A DNA stretch of 64,000 nt from Colimorpha sp045576855 (GTDB lineage: Bacteria > Bacteroidota > Bacteroidia > Bacteroidales > P3), in assembly GCA_045576855.1 (NCBI GenBank), contig JAZNHG010000059.1, positions 52,768 through 116,767 of the forward strand. The letters are read 5' to 3'. The notes beneath the pieces are model-generated. The model saw only the letters and a program-made list of their open reading frames with translations, ran no database searches and had not been told where the DNA came from. Below are positions 50,519 through 63,120 of the stretch, piece by piece. Positions within the stretch are counted from its first letter, which is position 1; every line of letters begins with the position of its first letter. The translations under genes and the position numbers were made by a program.

Positions 50519-52057
50519 CTAATCGCCTAATACTATTATTTCCGAGACACAGAGGTCGTCGTATCGGCGGCCACGGGCAACGGCGGTGACGCAGAGGGTC
50601 AGTTCCTTCACTTTCTGGCGGGTGTCGTCGTAGCTCCACGGAAAATCGTACTCCATCCTGGGCTCGGCAACGGGCACCTTGATGGCGGCATCGGTCAGTC
50701 CCTGCCACGAAAAGTCCTCGGGTTCATGGCCCTGAAGCCAACGCTTGTAGTCGCCCTCGGCATAGTAGAGATGAATCACCTCCTCGCCGGGCTGGCCCCA
50801 CACGCGCGTGGCGAGGTGGCAGTGCAGCGTGTCGATGCGGCTGTTGCTGCGCCAGGCTGCGCGGTCCTTGCAGTAGCCGTTGTAGAGCAGCACCCCGGTG
50901 ACGAACACCGAGTCGGGGAAGGTGATGCGGACATAGATGGAATCGCCTCCGTCGGCTCGCAGCACCGTAGCGGTTCCGAGGTCGAGGTCGCTGAGGTTCT
51001 CCTTCGGATACTTGGGGTCGGCACCGCTGACCGCGACGGTGTAGCGGGCGGGGTCGATGCGGCGGCTCAGCAGGCCGGACAGCGACTCGCTGAAACCGCG
51101 GTCGGTGCAGTAGTGCACCTCCAGAGGCTCGGCGGCGGCAAGGTCGACATTGCGTCCCTCGAAGGCGAAGCCCTTACCCTGCCTGCGCATGGCGAGACCC
51201 TCGACGCTGACCGCCTGCCAATAGTGGTGAATGTCAGCCGTGTCAAGCACAACGCTCATCCGCTGCGCATGGCCGTCGCCCCAATAGGCGGCAGGCGAGA
51301 AGTCGTACTGGAATTCGCCACAGACATAATGCTTGGATTCGAAAAGCGTCATCGCATCGGACAGACCATTATAGGTATGATTCTCAATCGAGTAGCGCAC
51401 GGTAAGCTCCACGGTGCCGCCCGCCGGAATGTCGAGCCGCACATAGTACCAACGGCGGCAGAGGGCGGGGTCGTAGTAGAGGATGCTGTCGCCGTACTTG
51501 GCAATGATCTGCTGCGCGCGGGCTGCGGAATAGTGGCGGGGCCCGTCGTCGGGAGCCAACAGGGGGTCTCGCGTCCAGAGGCCACTGTCTATCTCCCACA
51601 TCATCTCGGTGATGAAGTCGCTGTCGCACACCGCCGCGCGGGGCCTCAAGACGGTGTCGGCCGAGCACTGCCACGGGAGGCTCTGCCCGTCGAGGCTGAA
51701 CATGACATCCTGCACATAACTGTCGCGCCAGCCACGCTCAATCAGGCTTTCGCTCCAGATGTCGCGGCTCTCCCAATGGACACGCCCCTCGCCGAACCAA
51801 TCGACCGGGAACCCGTAGGGCAACGAACGGAAATCCTGTTGCGACCGGTTGCGGAGCAGGTATCGCACCTCGACGTCGGTACGGGTGGCATGGTGCGTGA
51901 AGCGGCAGCGCTCGTCCAGCAGCTGCACCTCCGGCACATGCACCGCCACCGGCGTGCGCGCCAACGTCAGCGCCGACCGCTCGGCCACTGGGTCGCCGTT
52001 GGCTCGGACAGCAAGACACGCCAGCAGCATACAGACGCCTAGTAACAACTTTTTCAT
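50519..52057 (-). CDS. Secreted protein with DUF4424-like and C-terminal glycan-binding-like domains
   Basis: 512 residues with signal peptide MKKLLLGVCMLLACLAVRAN. The first part (about 35-320) resembles the envelope domain of the YARHG protein at 5951 (VEVRYLLRNRSQQDFRSLPYGF, FSPAAYWGDG). The C-terminal part (about 345-510: LDLGTATVLRADGGDSIYV, LLYNGYCKDRAAWRSNSRID, KVKELTLCVTAVARGRRYDD) looks like the discoidin/NADase-type glycan-binding module. Probable surface binding protein; ligand unknown. Confidence 0.7.
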   Translation of the reverse strand: MKKLLLGVCMLLACLAVRANGDPVAERSALTLARTPVAVHVPEVQLLDERCRFTHHATRTDVEVRYLLRNRSQQDFRSLPYGFPVDWFGEGRVHWESRDIWSESLIERGWRDSYVQDVMFSLDGQSLPWQCSADTVLRPRAAVCDSDFITEMMWEIDSGLWTRDPLLAPDDGPRHYSAARAQQIIAKYGDSILYYDPALCRRWYYVRLDIPAGGTVELTVRYSIENHTYNGLSDAMTLFESKHYVCGEFQYDFSPAAYWGDGHAQRMSVVLDTADIHHYWQAVSVEGLAMRRQGKGFAFEGRNVDLAAAEPLEVHYCTDRGFSESLSGLLSRRIDPARYTVAVSGADPKYPKENLSDLDLGTATVLRADGGDSIYVRITFPDSVFVTGVLLYNGYCKDRAAWRSNSRIDTLHCHLATRVWGQPGEEVIHLYYAEGDYKRWLQGHEPEDFSWQGLTDAAIKVPVAEPRMEYDFPWSYDDTRQKVKELTLCVTAVARGRRYDDLCVSEIIVLGD

Positions 52058-52569
52058 ACTCTTATAAACGCACTGCGCCGCAGATTATTGTGCACCCAAG
52101 AAAAAGAAAACACCCCCCCAACGAAAGGTGAACGACATACAATCCACTAACATTCGACTAACCGTCCCCTACTCATCTCCTACTAAACTAAGAGTTGGGT
52201 AGGAGATGGGTAGGAGTATAGTAGGAGATGAGTAGGAGATGGTATCTCGTTGACCCTGGGTATTAGGCTGTTAGACCCGAGCATTTTTGGCCGTTTTTTC
52301 GGTTTTGAAACAAAATTTGCATCAATTTTTGCCAGCAGCTTTCAGGCGTATATACAGCACTGAATATCAGCTATTTTGCAGATTCAAGGTTCAATTCTGG
52401 CAGAATGGCACCGTTTTTGAAGCCATTTTTGGTCAAAAGAAGAATATTTTCGCCAGATATGCGGAAAAATTCGTATCTTTGTCTGTCAGTTTGGTTTGCA
52501 TTCTTTGGTGCAAAAAACTGATATATATAAGTATAGAACAATTAAAAGAATAAAACAGCATACAGAAAT
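52058..52569. other. Divergent intergenic region with 11-bp array and secA promoter
   Basis: Units GGGTAGGAGAT, GGGTAGGAGTA, TAGTAGGAGAT, GAGTAGGAGAT at 52197-52240. 52169-52185 is an exact inverted copy of 52219-52235, so the region can form a large hairpin. The tail TTGACCCTGGGTATTAGG resembles that of the arrays at 38674 and 63727. TATCTTTG at 52474-52481 is the likely secA promoter -7 element. No gene seen. Confidence 0.8.
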
Positions 52570-55884
<3,315 letters not shown>

Positions 55885-55907
55885 TCAGACTCTTTCTAAC
55901 TGGATTT

Positions 55908-57647
55908 ATGGATTGCGAAGAAAAAACATGGGATGTCTTCATAAGCTATTCCTCAAAAGACAGAATTATTGCAGAAGGTGTATGCGGTTACCTTGAAGGA
56001 CATCAAACTAAATGTTTTATCGACTATCGTGATATACCCAAAGGGCTAGACTGGCCACAAGTTATTCCTTCTGCAATACGATCCAGTAGAATGATGGTCA
56101 CAATCTTTTCGAAAAACTATAATCTTTCGAAACAGACCGACAGCGAAATAACCATTGCCGATAAACATGACATTCCAATCCTCTCTTTTCGGATTGCTAA
56201 TGAGGAATTCGAAGGGACCAAAGAGTACTTCCTGCTGAAAAAGAACTGGCTTGACGCATTTCCCGAACCCGAAAAACAATTTGGAAAATTGCTGACATGT
56301 ATTCAGCTACTTCTGAAACACAAGGTTGACATTCCTCAAGTTCAAAAAATATCCATTGAAGGAGACAATCCTGCAATAGCGGAAGCAGAAGTCACTTTAA
56401 GAAAAGGCATCATATTATTTAACGGAGATGAAGGTGGAACCCGCGACATGATTAAAGCCGCATATTTATTCCAAAAAGCGGCAAAAGCAGGTGTACCTGA
56501 TGCAGAGTATCGGCTCGGAATGGCATATTGGTATGCTCATGGTATCCCCCACAGCTGGACAGATGCACGTTACTGGTTGGAGAAAGCATCAGAAAAAGGT
56601 CATCCCAAAGCAATGAGACAGTTGGCAATAATGCATCATTACTCTATCGGGACACCGTTTAACAGCATGAAAGCGCTAGAATTGTACACAGCAGCAGCCG
56701 ACAAAGGAGACGGGATAGCCACAAAACTATTAGGCCGAGTTTACCACAATGGCAACTTAGGGGTAATCGACGAACATGCTTCTGAAAAATACTACGAACA
56801 AGCCTACGAACGTCTGTATGAAGAATCACTAGACAAGAACGACACAGACTCACAATGCGAATTAGGAAAAAGTTACCGAGACGGTGAAGGTGTGACACAG
56901 AACTATCAGCAAGCTATCGAATGGTACAATCGAGCTGCGTCTAACAATAGTGATTTGGCGTATTTATGCCTGGGGTTCACCTATGAAGCTGGGCTAGGGG
57001 TAGAAAAAAACGCAATAAAATCTTTCCAGTACAATATGAAAGCCGCATTAATGGACGACCGCATGGCCCAGTCAAATATAGGGTATGATTACTTTTATGG
57101 ATTTGGGTGCGAGAAGAATATAAAAGAGTCGATCGAATGGCGACTTAAAGCGGCTAACGGAGGAAATGTATTGGCTCAAACCGCTTTAGGTGATTACTAT
57201 TTAGAGATCGGAGAAGATGGTAAAGATTTAGTATTGGCATTAAGATGGTACAAAAGAGCCATAGAAAGTGGTTCTTTCAGAGCAATGCATGCTTTAGGAA
57301 TTCATTACCTTAACCATATCTTTAATGAAGATAATGAAGAGCAAAAAGGTTTTCTCCTACTGAAACGCGCGGCCATAATGGGGCATTGCCCCTCATTTTA
57401 CGACTTAGCACAATGCTATCAGAAAGGTATCGGAACTCCACAAAACAACACAGAAGCCCAACGTTGGTATCAGCGTATTAATGAACTACACGAGTGTAAA
57501 AAGGAGACTCGAGAATCTACAATTATTTACCCAATCGGTGCTGGTAGCGTTGCGTGTGACTTAATAGACGAAAAATGGAAACATATTTTTGATGACACAT
57601 CGAAGCAACTAATGTTACTACAGTACAAACAAGATACCGATACATGA
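55908..57647 (+). CDS. TIR-domain protein with SEL1 repeats
   Basis: 579 residues. The TIR domain (about 5-135) has WDVFISYSSKDRIIAEGV, FIDYRDIPKGLDWP and SKQTDSEITIADKHDIPILSF, in which the Glu of DSE is placed like the NADase catalytic Glu. From about residue 165 there are nine or more SEL1 repeats, for example AEYRLGMAYWYAHG and YNRAASNNSDLAYLCLGFTY. Bacterial TIR proteins of this kind cleave NAD+ or signal in anti-phage defence and in host interaction. It is AT-rich and was inserted directly after secA. Confidence 0.88.
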   Translation: MDCEEKTWDVFISYSSKDRIIAEGVCGYLEGHQTKCFIDYRDIPKGLDWPQVIPSAIRSSRMMVTIFSKNYNLSKQTDSEITIADKHDIPILSFRIANEEFEGTKEYFLLKKNWLDAFPEPEKQFGKLLTCIQLLLKHKVDIPQVQKISIEGDNPAIAEAEVTLRKGIILFNGDEGGTRDMIKAAYLFQKAAKAGVPDAEYRLGMAYWYAHGIPHSWTDARYWLEKASEKGHPKAMRQLAIMHHYSIGTPFNSMKALELYTAAADKGDGIATKLLGRVYHNGNLGVIDEHASEKYYEQAYERLYEESLDKNDTDSQCELGKSYRDGEGVTQNYQQAIEWYNRAASNNSDLAYLCLGFTYEAGLGVEKNAIKSFQYNMKAALMDDRMAQSNIGYDYFYGFGCEKNIKESIEWRLKAANGGNVLAQTALGDYYLEIGEDGKDLVLALRWYKRAIESGSFRAMHALGIHYLNHIFNEDNEEQKGFLLLKRAAIMGHCPSFYDLAQCYQKGIGTPQNNTEAQRWYQRINELHECKKETRESTIIYPIGAGSVACDLIDEKWKHIFDDTSKQLMLLQYKQDTDT

Positions 57648-57675
57648 TTAGAAATCACATATCGGCATGAATCAT

Positions 57676-57720
57676 AAAAACTGCCACGGCCGCGACGCAG
57701 CGGAGTAATCCTCCTCTTTT
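57676..57720 (+). pseudogene. Displaced 3' end of secA
   Basis: Encodes KNCHGRDAAE-stop, matching the SecA C-terminus KNCHGRDAE. Bases are GC-richer (GGC CGC GAC GCA GCG GAG) than those in intact secA. Similarity continues past the stop (TAATCnnnCTCTTT in both). It lies 29 bp after the TIR gene, so the TIR gene is bracketed by two versions of the same gene end. Confidence 0.8.
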
Positions 57721-57881
57721 GTTTCTATATTTACTCTACGACTTCACAACTATTGTAATTCATGTTTTTTATTAGAAGTAATTTAATGAGATACAATGTT
57801 GTACAGCAGATAAACCACATTCATAATCGTAGATAGCGCGTACAGATTGGGATGCTGATTCCAGCCTCAAATGGTCGAATT

Positions 57882-57925
57882 TTTGTATATGTTTTGTATA
57901 TGCTAAGTATATGCTGGCTATATGC
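57882..57925 (+). repeat. 11-bp-period array
   Basis: TTTGTATATGT, TTTGTATATGC, TAAGTATATGC, TGGCTATATGC. It lies in the gene-free stretch 57721-58091. Confidence 0.85.
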
Positions 57926-58024
57926 TAAGACGTCGAGACTGTGAGTCACCAAGTTGTAGGTTTATCGTTTGTCTCTGACATGCAAAGGTGCAAGGCACTC
58001 TCATAAATTATGGCAGAAACAGAT

Positions 58025-58059
58025 GCCGCCGAGCCGGAGGGAAACCTCTGCTCGGCGGC
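58025..58059. terminator. Strong hairpin downstream of the PepSY-like gene
   Basis: GCCGCCGAGC/GCTCGGCGGC with an inner GGAGG/CCTCT extension, 33 bp beyond the 3' end of the minus-strand gene. No T-tract. Confidence 0.6.
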
Positions 58060-58091
58060 AAATTGTCGGGGATTCAACCCCACCCAAAGGA

Positions 58092-58562
58092 TTACTCGGC
58101 GTTGATGTACTTGCCGTCGACTTCCCAGTTGAGGGTCTTGTAGTCTTTCAGTTTCTTCCACCAGAGGAAGCCGCTCTTCTTGGCGATGGCGGCCTGGTAG
58201 GTCATCTTGCCACGCACTTTGCGCACCCAGACGTCCTGGATGCTATACTTCGGGAAGAGATGACTCACCGTATCTTTGATGGCGGCTGGATAGTACTCTT
58301 TCTCAATGATGTAGTGCATCTCCGACCCCTTGTTGCTGAACACCATTGCCTGACGGCTTTTCTCCTCGTCGAGATAGGTTACCTTGTAGCTGAGAGAATC
58401 GACCTGCCACCAAGCCACATCGGTAGCCACCTTCACCTGGCGCTGGAAGTCTTTTACATAGTTCACCTTGACATCTTTCTCGGGCACAGACTTCAGTTTC
58501 TGTGCAAATACGCTACCCTGAAGCAGAGCCACGGCAGCCGCGAAAAGCAATATCTTTTTCAT
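58092..58562 (-). CDS. Secreted PepSY-like protein
   Basis: 156 residues starting MKKILLFAAAVALLQGSVFAQ. The mature part shows the pattern of PepSY-like periplasmic proteins of Bacteroidota: VKVATDVAWWQVDSLSYKV, AMVFSNKGSEMHYIIEKEYY and KYSIQDVWVRKVRGKMTYQA. Function unknown, probably inhibitory or binding. TATATTTG on the minus strand at 58614-58607 is a good promoter. Confidence 0.7.
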   Translation of the reverse strand: MKKILLFAAAVALLQGSVFAQKLKSVPEKDVKVNYVKDFQRQVKVATDVAWWQVDSLSYKVTYLDEEKSRQAMVFSNKGSEMHYIIEKEYYPAAIKDTVSHLFPKYSIQDVWVRKVRGKMTYQAAIAKKSGFLWWKKLKDYKTLNWEVDGKYINAE

Positions 58563-58606
58563 ATTGAACAATTTATATTATTACTATTTCTTACCTGTTC
58601 AACCTG

Positions 58607-58614
58607 CAAATATA
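58607..58614 (-). promoter_or_regulatory. Promoter -7 element of the PepSY-like gene
   Basis: TATATTTG followed by CAGG on the minus strand, 45 bp upstream of the start. Confidence 0.6.
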
Positions 58615-58624
58615 CAACTTTTTT

Positions 58625-59335
58625 TTAAATAGTAGACATTAATTGTTTCATCACATTTTCTCCATCGCGGATGGCTTGCATGGCCCAATGCAGTTTGAGG
58701 TCCAGCAAGTCGTCCTCCGACAGACGCCAGTCGATATCGGACGAGGCCCGCATACGCTCGGTAAGCGAGAAGAGGCTGAGAGCGGCACAGACCGATATAT
58801 TGAAGCTCTCGGTAAAACCATACATCGGTATCTTCACATAGGCGTCGGCCCCTTCCACCGCCTGGGGCGACAGCCCCGTCAGCTCGGTGCCGAAGACCAG
58901 GGCCGTGGGCTGGCTGATATCGAGGTCGCCAATCATACAGTCGCGCTCGTGCGGCAGGGTGGCCACGATGCGGTAACCGCGACTGCGCAACGAGCGGTAG
59001 GTGTCGGCAATCGAGGTATAGCGGTAATAGTCGACCCATTTGGAGCTGCCCACAGCCACGTCGCCGGCTGGATTGAAGGGATTGTTGGCCTCCACCACAT
59101 GCACGTCCTGCACCCCGAAGCAGTCGCACGAGCGGAGCACGGCGGCGGCGTTGTGGCTCTGGTAGACATCCTCCAGCACAACGGCAATATGGCGTGTGCG
59201 CAAAGGAGCCAACCGGTCGAAGAGGGCCCGCTTATTGTCAGAGAACAGTTCGGCGGCTTTTTCATAGAGGGCGGCCTTCCGGCCGGTGTCGAGGGCGGCG
59301 AAGAGGCTGGGTTGTTCTGGCGTTTTCTGTGGCAT
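58625..59335 (-). CDS. trmH: SpoU/TrmH-family RNA 2'-O-ribose methyltransferase
   Basis: 236 residues. Trefoil-knot SPOUT methyltransferase with motif 1 VVLEDVYQSHNAAAVLRSCD, motif 2 ALVFGTELTGLS and motif 3 IPMYGFTESFNISVCAALSL. Length and the C-terminal extension fit TrmH, which methylates G18 of tRNA; a 23S rRNA target cannot be excluded. It has a TATTTTTG promoter on the minus strand at 59369-59362, divergent from the next gene. Confidence 0.9.
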   Translation of the reverse strand: MPQKTPEQPSLFAALDTGRKAALYEKAAELFSDNKRALFDRLAPLRTRHIAVVLEDVYQSHNAAAVLRSCDCFGVQDVHVVEANNPFNPAGDVAVGSSKWVDYYRYTSIADTYRSLRSRGYRIVATLPHERDCMIGDLDISQPTALVFGTELTGLSPQAVEGADAYVKIPMYGFTESFNISVCAALSLFSLTERMRASSDIDWRLSEDDLLDLKLHWAMQAIRDGENVMKQLMSTI

Positions 59336-59358
59336 TAATTGTTATTTTTTTTAAGAAG

Positions 59359-59390
59359 TTGCAAAAATACGAAAAAAAAATGTATATTTG
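59359..59390 (+). promoter_or_regulatory. Divergent promoter region of trmH and the half-glycosyltransferase
   Basis: Plus strand: TTG 59359-59361, 21 bp, TATATTTG 59383-59390. Minus strand: TATTTTTG 59369-59362. Confidence 0.6.
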
Positions 59391-59455
59391 CATCCGATAT
59401 AAAAATAATTTGCATGCAGATTATTACTTGACTATTAAACAATAAACTATAGAAT

Positions 59456-60046
59456 ATGCTAATCGGTTACGAAGCAAATATTGCCATGCGCGACAGCCAG
59501 ACTCTAGGCGACTACAGTCGGGAACTCATCGACAAACTATCCAACCGACACATCCGCGACGGCTACAGAGCCCTGCTTTTTTCCACACGTATCAAGAATG
59601 CCTACCGGAGTTACTTCTCCGGCAATTCCAACGTAAGCACCTATCTGCCCACGGGATTCTCCAAGACGCTCTCCTCGGCATGGATACGCTACCGACTCAA
59701 CCCCTGGCTCAAGTCGGAGAAGGTGCGGCTCTTCCACGGCCTGAACGAAGAACTACCCTACCATATCGACCGCGACATCAAGACCGTCATCACCTGCTAC
59801 GGCCCCAGCCAGCATAGACGCACCTCGGTCATGGACGTGCTGCTGTGGCGCAGACGCATGCACTATTCCTTCACGGCGGCCGACGCCATAGTGGCCGTCA
59901 GCGAGACGGTGAAGCAGCAACTCATCGACAACGGTGTCAATGCCGACAAGATTGTCGTCATCGGCGACCCGACCAACCCGATGCAAATCACCGACGAGGT
60001 GGCGGACCAGTACTTCGAACTCTACCGTCGCCTGCTCAACCGTTGA
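59456..60046 (+). CDS. Glycosyltransferase, N-terminal half only
   Basis: 196 residues. It matches the N-terminal GT-B domain of mannosyltransferase-like family 4 enzymes: IGYEANIAMRDSQTLGDYSR, VRLFHGLNEELPYHI and TAADAIVAVSETVKQQLIDN. It stops after KIVVIGDPTNPMQIT. The C-terminal nucleotide-sugar domain is absent and no remnant is seen downstream, where a new gene ends at 60125. Either a degraded gene or a protein that works with another chain. Confidence 0.75.
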   Translation: MLIGYEANIAMRDSQTLGDYSRELIDKLSNRHIRDGYRALLFSTRIKNAYRSYFSGNSNVSTYLPTGFSKTLSSAWIRYRLNPWLKSEKVRLFHGLNEELPYHIDRDIKTVITCYGPSQHRRTSVMDVLLWRRRMHYSFTAADAIVAVSETVKQQLIDNGVNADKIVVIGDPTNPMQITDEVADQYFELYRRLLNR

Positions 60047-60124
60047 CAGGCAAACCGGATACCATAAGGCCGGCCCGACGCTGCGCGTCGCCCCGCCCTT
60101 CATTTTTACACACATCTCTCTACC

Positions 60125-62170
60125 TCACTTCACCACCAGACGGCGCACCACGCGCTCGCCATTGCCGGCGAAGACCACATGATAGACGCCTGAAGGCAGG
60201 AGCGACGTATTGACAGTGAAGAGTATGCTGCCGGCCGCTTCCAGGCTGGTGCTGTGCACCGTGCGCCCACCGAGGTCGAGGAAAGTCACCTCGTAGCGGC
60301 TACCCTCGCCCATCTCCACCTGCAGGTGGGCCTCCGCCTCGGCGGGGTTGGGATAGAACTGGCCGAAGCGCTCCTCGGGCTCCACGGCTGCAATGCCCAC
60401 ATTGGGATTCTCGCCCAGATAGAAGGTGTAGAATCCACCCTGCGAGGCTGTCATCGGCTTGGTGATAGTCTTGCCGGCATTGCTGGTGGCGCTGATGTAG
60501 TACTCTATCTTGACATAGTCGCCATGATAGAGGCTGGCCGTGGGGATGATAGCGGCATAGTTGTCCGCCTGGTCGGGGTCCATCGTCAGCGTCTGCCACT
60601 GGCCACCGTCGACACGGTAGACCAGCGAGGCCGACGCGATGCCGTCCGCATTGGTGATGCGGGCCACAATGGGGGCACCATTGCTGGTATAGGCCGTGCC
60701 CGTATTGTCGTGGAGTGCGTTGTGCAGTATGCGGATGGGGCGCTCGGCGGGTATCTGCTTGGTGATGCAGTGGATGGCACCGCCCGAGCCGTCGAACTCG
60801 CGCACGTCGACGCAATAGATGGTGTAGCCCGGATAGGCTTTCTTCACCTCCTCGATGTTGGCGCGGTCCCATGCCGCAGTGGGCATGCCGTCGCTACCCA
60901 CGGCCGAGAAGCAGGGCTGGATGATGACATTGTTGACAAACGTATGGTTGGAATAGGTACGCGTATAGCTCTGGTTGTAAACCTGCTGGCTGCTGAAGTT
61001 TCCGCCCATATTGGTCGACGGGAAGGGGATGTAGCGGCAGCGGTAGTTCTGCTCGAAGTAGCTCTTGTAGCTGCACAGCGAGTCCATGTTCTTCACGCCG
61101 GTCTTATAGTCGACCCAGTTGCTGTAGGCTTCCGGCATCTTGCTGAAGATGAACAGGTTCTCGTCGAGCATATCGGCGTAGAGGTCCACGTGTCCGGTGC
61201 CGCCGTCGTAGCGGAAGGCAGGAAGGATGTAGGTGGCGCGGGGACCGATCAGCGCGCGCAGGCTGTCCTTCACCTGCTCCTGGCTCAGCCTGTTCTTGGT
61301 GGTGTAGCCGATAGTGCTGGGGTCGACGCCGTCCCACACAAGCTGGCCGTAGTTGTTGCTGTTGTTGGAATAGATGGCATCGCTCGAAAGCACCATGCCG
61401 GTGCCGTCGACCACACAGTTGCCGCCTTCCCACTCAATCTGGGTGGTGAAGTTGGGCAAGCCGAACTGGCGTTCGATGTAGACGGGCAGCGAATCGTCCA
61501 GCGCACGGCCGGGATAGTACTCGAAATCGAGCATGCCCACCGTGTCGCCCTCGCCGTAGTAGAAGCATATGGGGCCGCAATCGCGGTACCAGAACGAGTT
61601 GCCCGGAGCCTCCAGGAAGCGGATATTGTCCGTGCGCAGACCCATCGTGTTCAGGTGGGAGAGCACCGCCGTGCTGTCCTCGAACTTCTCCACGCGCACC
61701 CATGCCTGGGCACCGCCCAGCTGTATGGCATCCATCAGGTAGAACGCCACCTGGCCGAAGGAGGTACTCGTGTCCATCACGCCGACATAGGGGCCGTAGG
61801 CCGCCGGCTGCTGGGCGTTGTAGCTGCTATAGTAGCCGGCCACGCCAGGCACCATAGGGTCGGCTATCATGTTGTAGAATCCGGCACTGTCGGGACGGTA
61901 GTAATAGTAGGGGGTCACCACGATGGCCTGCACCTCCTCCCACTCGCCGGGGAACCACCAGCTGTCGTTGGGCATACCGGTCGTATGCTTGGCCTCGCCC
62001 TTGACAGCGGGCAGCTGCTTGAACTGGCCGTTCCGATGCAGCTGCGACGCGTCGCGCATCTGGTGCGTCAGACGCCACATGCGCAGCGCCTCCTCGTCCA
62101 CACCATTCTGTTGGGCCACAGCGCCAAAGGTCAGTGCGCACAGGCCCAATATCATCATTATCTTCTTCAT
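60125..62170 (-). CDS. Secreted peptidylarginine deiminase (PPAD-like) with T9SS sorting domain
   Basis: 681 residues with a signal peptide ending near GAVAQ. The agmatine/peptidylarginine deiminase fold (about 60-470) contains the catalytic Asp in FWYRDCGPICFYYGEG, His and Asp in GGTGHVDLYADML and the nucleophilic Cys in GSGGAIHCITKQIP. This is the residue order known from Porphyromonas PPAD, which converts C-terminal arginine to citrulline. An Ig-like domain (about 490-590) and a T9SS domain (FGQFYPNPAEAEAHL to RRLVVK) follow, so it should be exported. It starts 18 bp after the BKACE gene and is probably in its operon. Confidence 0.88.
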   Translation of the reverse strand: MKKIMMILGLCALTFGAVAQQNGVDEEALRMWRLTHQMRDASQLHRNGQFKQLPAVKGEAKHTTGMPNDSWWFPGEWEEVQAIVVTPYYYYRPDSAGFYNMIADPMVPGVAGYYSSYNAQQPAAYGPYVGVMDTSTSFGQVAFYLMDAIQLGGAQAWVRVEKFEDSTAVLSHLNTMGLRTDNIRFLEAPGNSFWYRDCGPICFYYGEGDTVGMLDFEYYPGRALDDSLPVYIERQFGLPNFTTQIEWEGGNCVVDGTGMVLSSDAIYSNNSNNYGQLVWDGVDPSTIGYTTKNRLSQEQVKDSLRALIGPRATYILPAFRYDGGTGHVDLYADMLDENLFIFSKMPEAYSNWVDYKTGVKNMDSLCSYKSYFEQNYRCRYIPFPSTNMGGNFSSQQVYNQSYTRTYSNHTFVNNVIIQPCFSAVGSDGMPTAAWDRANIEEVKKAYPGYTIYCVDVREFDGSGGAIHCITKQIPAERPIRILHNALHDNTGTAYTSNGAPIVARITNADGIASASLVYRVDGGQWQTLTMDPDQADNYAAIIPTASLYHGDYVKIEYYISATSNAGKTITKPMTASQGGFYTFYLGENPNVGIAAVEPEERFGQFYPNPAEAEAHLQVEMGEGSRYEVTFLDLGGRTVHSTSLEAAGSILFTVNTSLLPSGVYHVVFAGNGERVVRRLVVK

Positions 62171-62188
62171 CTCTGCAGTACTACAATA

Positions 62189-63061
62189 TTAACGTTTCTT
62201 CAGGCTGAGAATCTCGCGCGCCTCGTCGCTTGTGGCGATGGGACGGCCGAGCAGTTTGGCCATGCGGACCACCTTGTCCACCAGCTCGCCGTTGCTCTTG
62301 GCCAGCACGCCACGCTCCAGGTACAGGTTGTCCTCGAAGCCCACGCGCACGTTGCCGCCCATGACGATGGCCGGAGCGGCCAGCGTGAAGGCGTTGCGAC
62401 CGATACCGGTGGCCGTCCAGGTGCTGCCGGCGGGGATATTCTTCACCATCCACACCAGATTGTCGACCGATGCCGAGGCGCAACCCAGCACGCCAAGCAC
62501 GAAGTTGAACTGCATGGGCACCAGGGGCAGCGGATTGCCGTCGGGACCGGCCACGCCGAAAGCGCTGGGCACCTGACCCTTCTTGGCCATGTGCACGATG
62601 GTCTCCAGATGGCCCATCTCGAAGCACTCGTATTCGGGCTTGATACCCTTCTCAATCATGCGCTTGCCGAAGGCACGCATGGTGGGCATGGTGTTGTCGA
62701 AGATGTCGTCGCCAAAGTTGCAGGTACCGCAGTCGAGCGTGGCCATCTCGGGCACGGGGGTGGTGTTGGTCGAGTCCAGACGCTCGTCCGGCGTCATACC
62801 CACAGCGCCGCCGGTGCTGGGAATCAGAATCACATTCGGGCACTCCTTCAGGATGGCCTCGGTGCACTCCTGGAAGCGCACATGGCTCTGGGTCGGCGTA
62901 CCATCGTCCTCGCGCACATGCAGATGCACTATAGCGGCACCGGCGTCGACGGCACTCTTGGCCTCGCGCACAATCTCTTCAACGGTGTAGGGAACATTCG
63001 GGTTCTGCTCCTTGGTAACTTCTGCGCCACAGATAGCGGCGGTGATAATCAGTTTCTCCAT
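62189..63061 (-). CDS. BKACE family enzyme (3-keto-5-aminohexanoate cleavage enzyme-like)
   Basis: 290 residues. A TIM-barrel zinc enzyme that condenses or cleaves beta-keto acids with acetyl-CoA. Visible are MEKLIITAAICGAEVTKEQN, AGAAIVHLHVREDDGTPT (zinc His pair), STGGAVGMTPDERL, KPEYECFEMGHLET and GMGGNVRVGFEDNLYLERG-like. In lysine fermentation this family acts on 3-keto-5-aminohexanoate, but the other genes of that pathway are not seen here, so the substrate is open. TACATTTG on the minus strand at 63120-63113 is the promoter. Confidence 0.88.
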   Translation of the reverse strand: MEKLIITAAICGAEVTKEQNPNVPYTVEEIVREAKSAVDAGAAIVHLHVREDDGTPTQSHVRFQECTEAILKECPNVILIPSTGGAVGMTPDERLDSTNTTPVPEMATLDCGTCNFGDDIFDNTMPTMRAFGKRMIEKGIKPEYECFEMGHLETIVHMAKKGQVPSAFGVAGPDGNPLPLVPMQFNFVLGVLGCASASVDNLVWMVKNIPAGSTWTATGIGRNAFTLAAPAIVMGGNVRVGFEDNLYLERGVLAKSNGELVDKVVRMAKLLGRPIATSDEAREILSLKKR

Positions 63062-63112
63062 GTTATTGTATATTAATATTTAATTCTATATTCTATATAT
63101 CCAAAGAAAATG

Positions 63113-63120
63113 CAAATGTA
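63113..63120 (-). promoter_or_regulatory. Promoter -7 element of the BKACE-deiminase operon
   Basis: TACATTTG followed by CATTTTC on the minus strand, 52 bp upstream of the BKACE start. Confidence 0.6.

Noticed and set aside
62189..63061. Calling the BKACE gene kce as part of lysine fermentation.
   Set aside because: No kamA, kamD/E, kdd or kal genes are in the window, and the family has many substrates.
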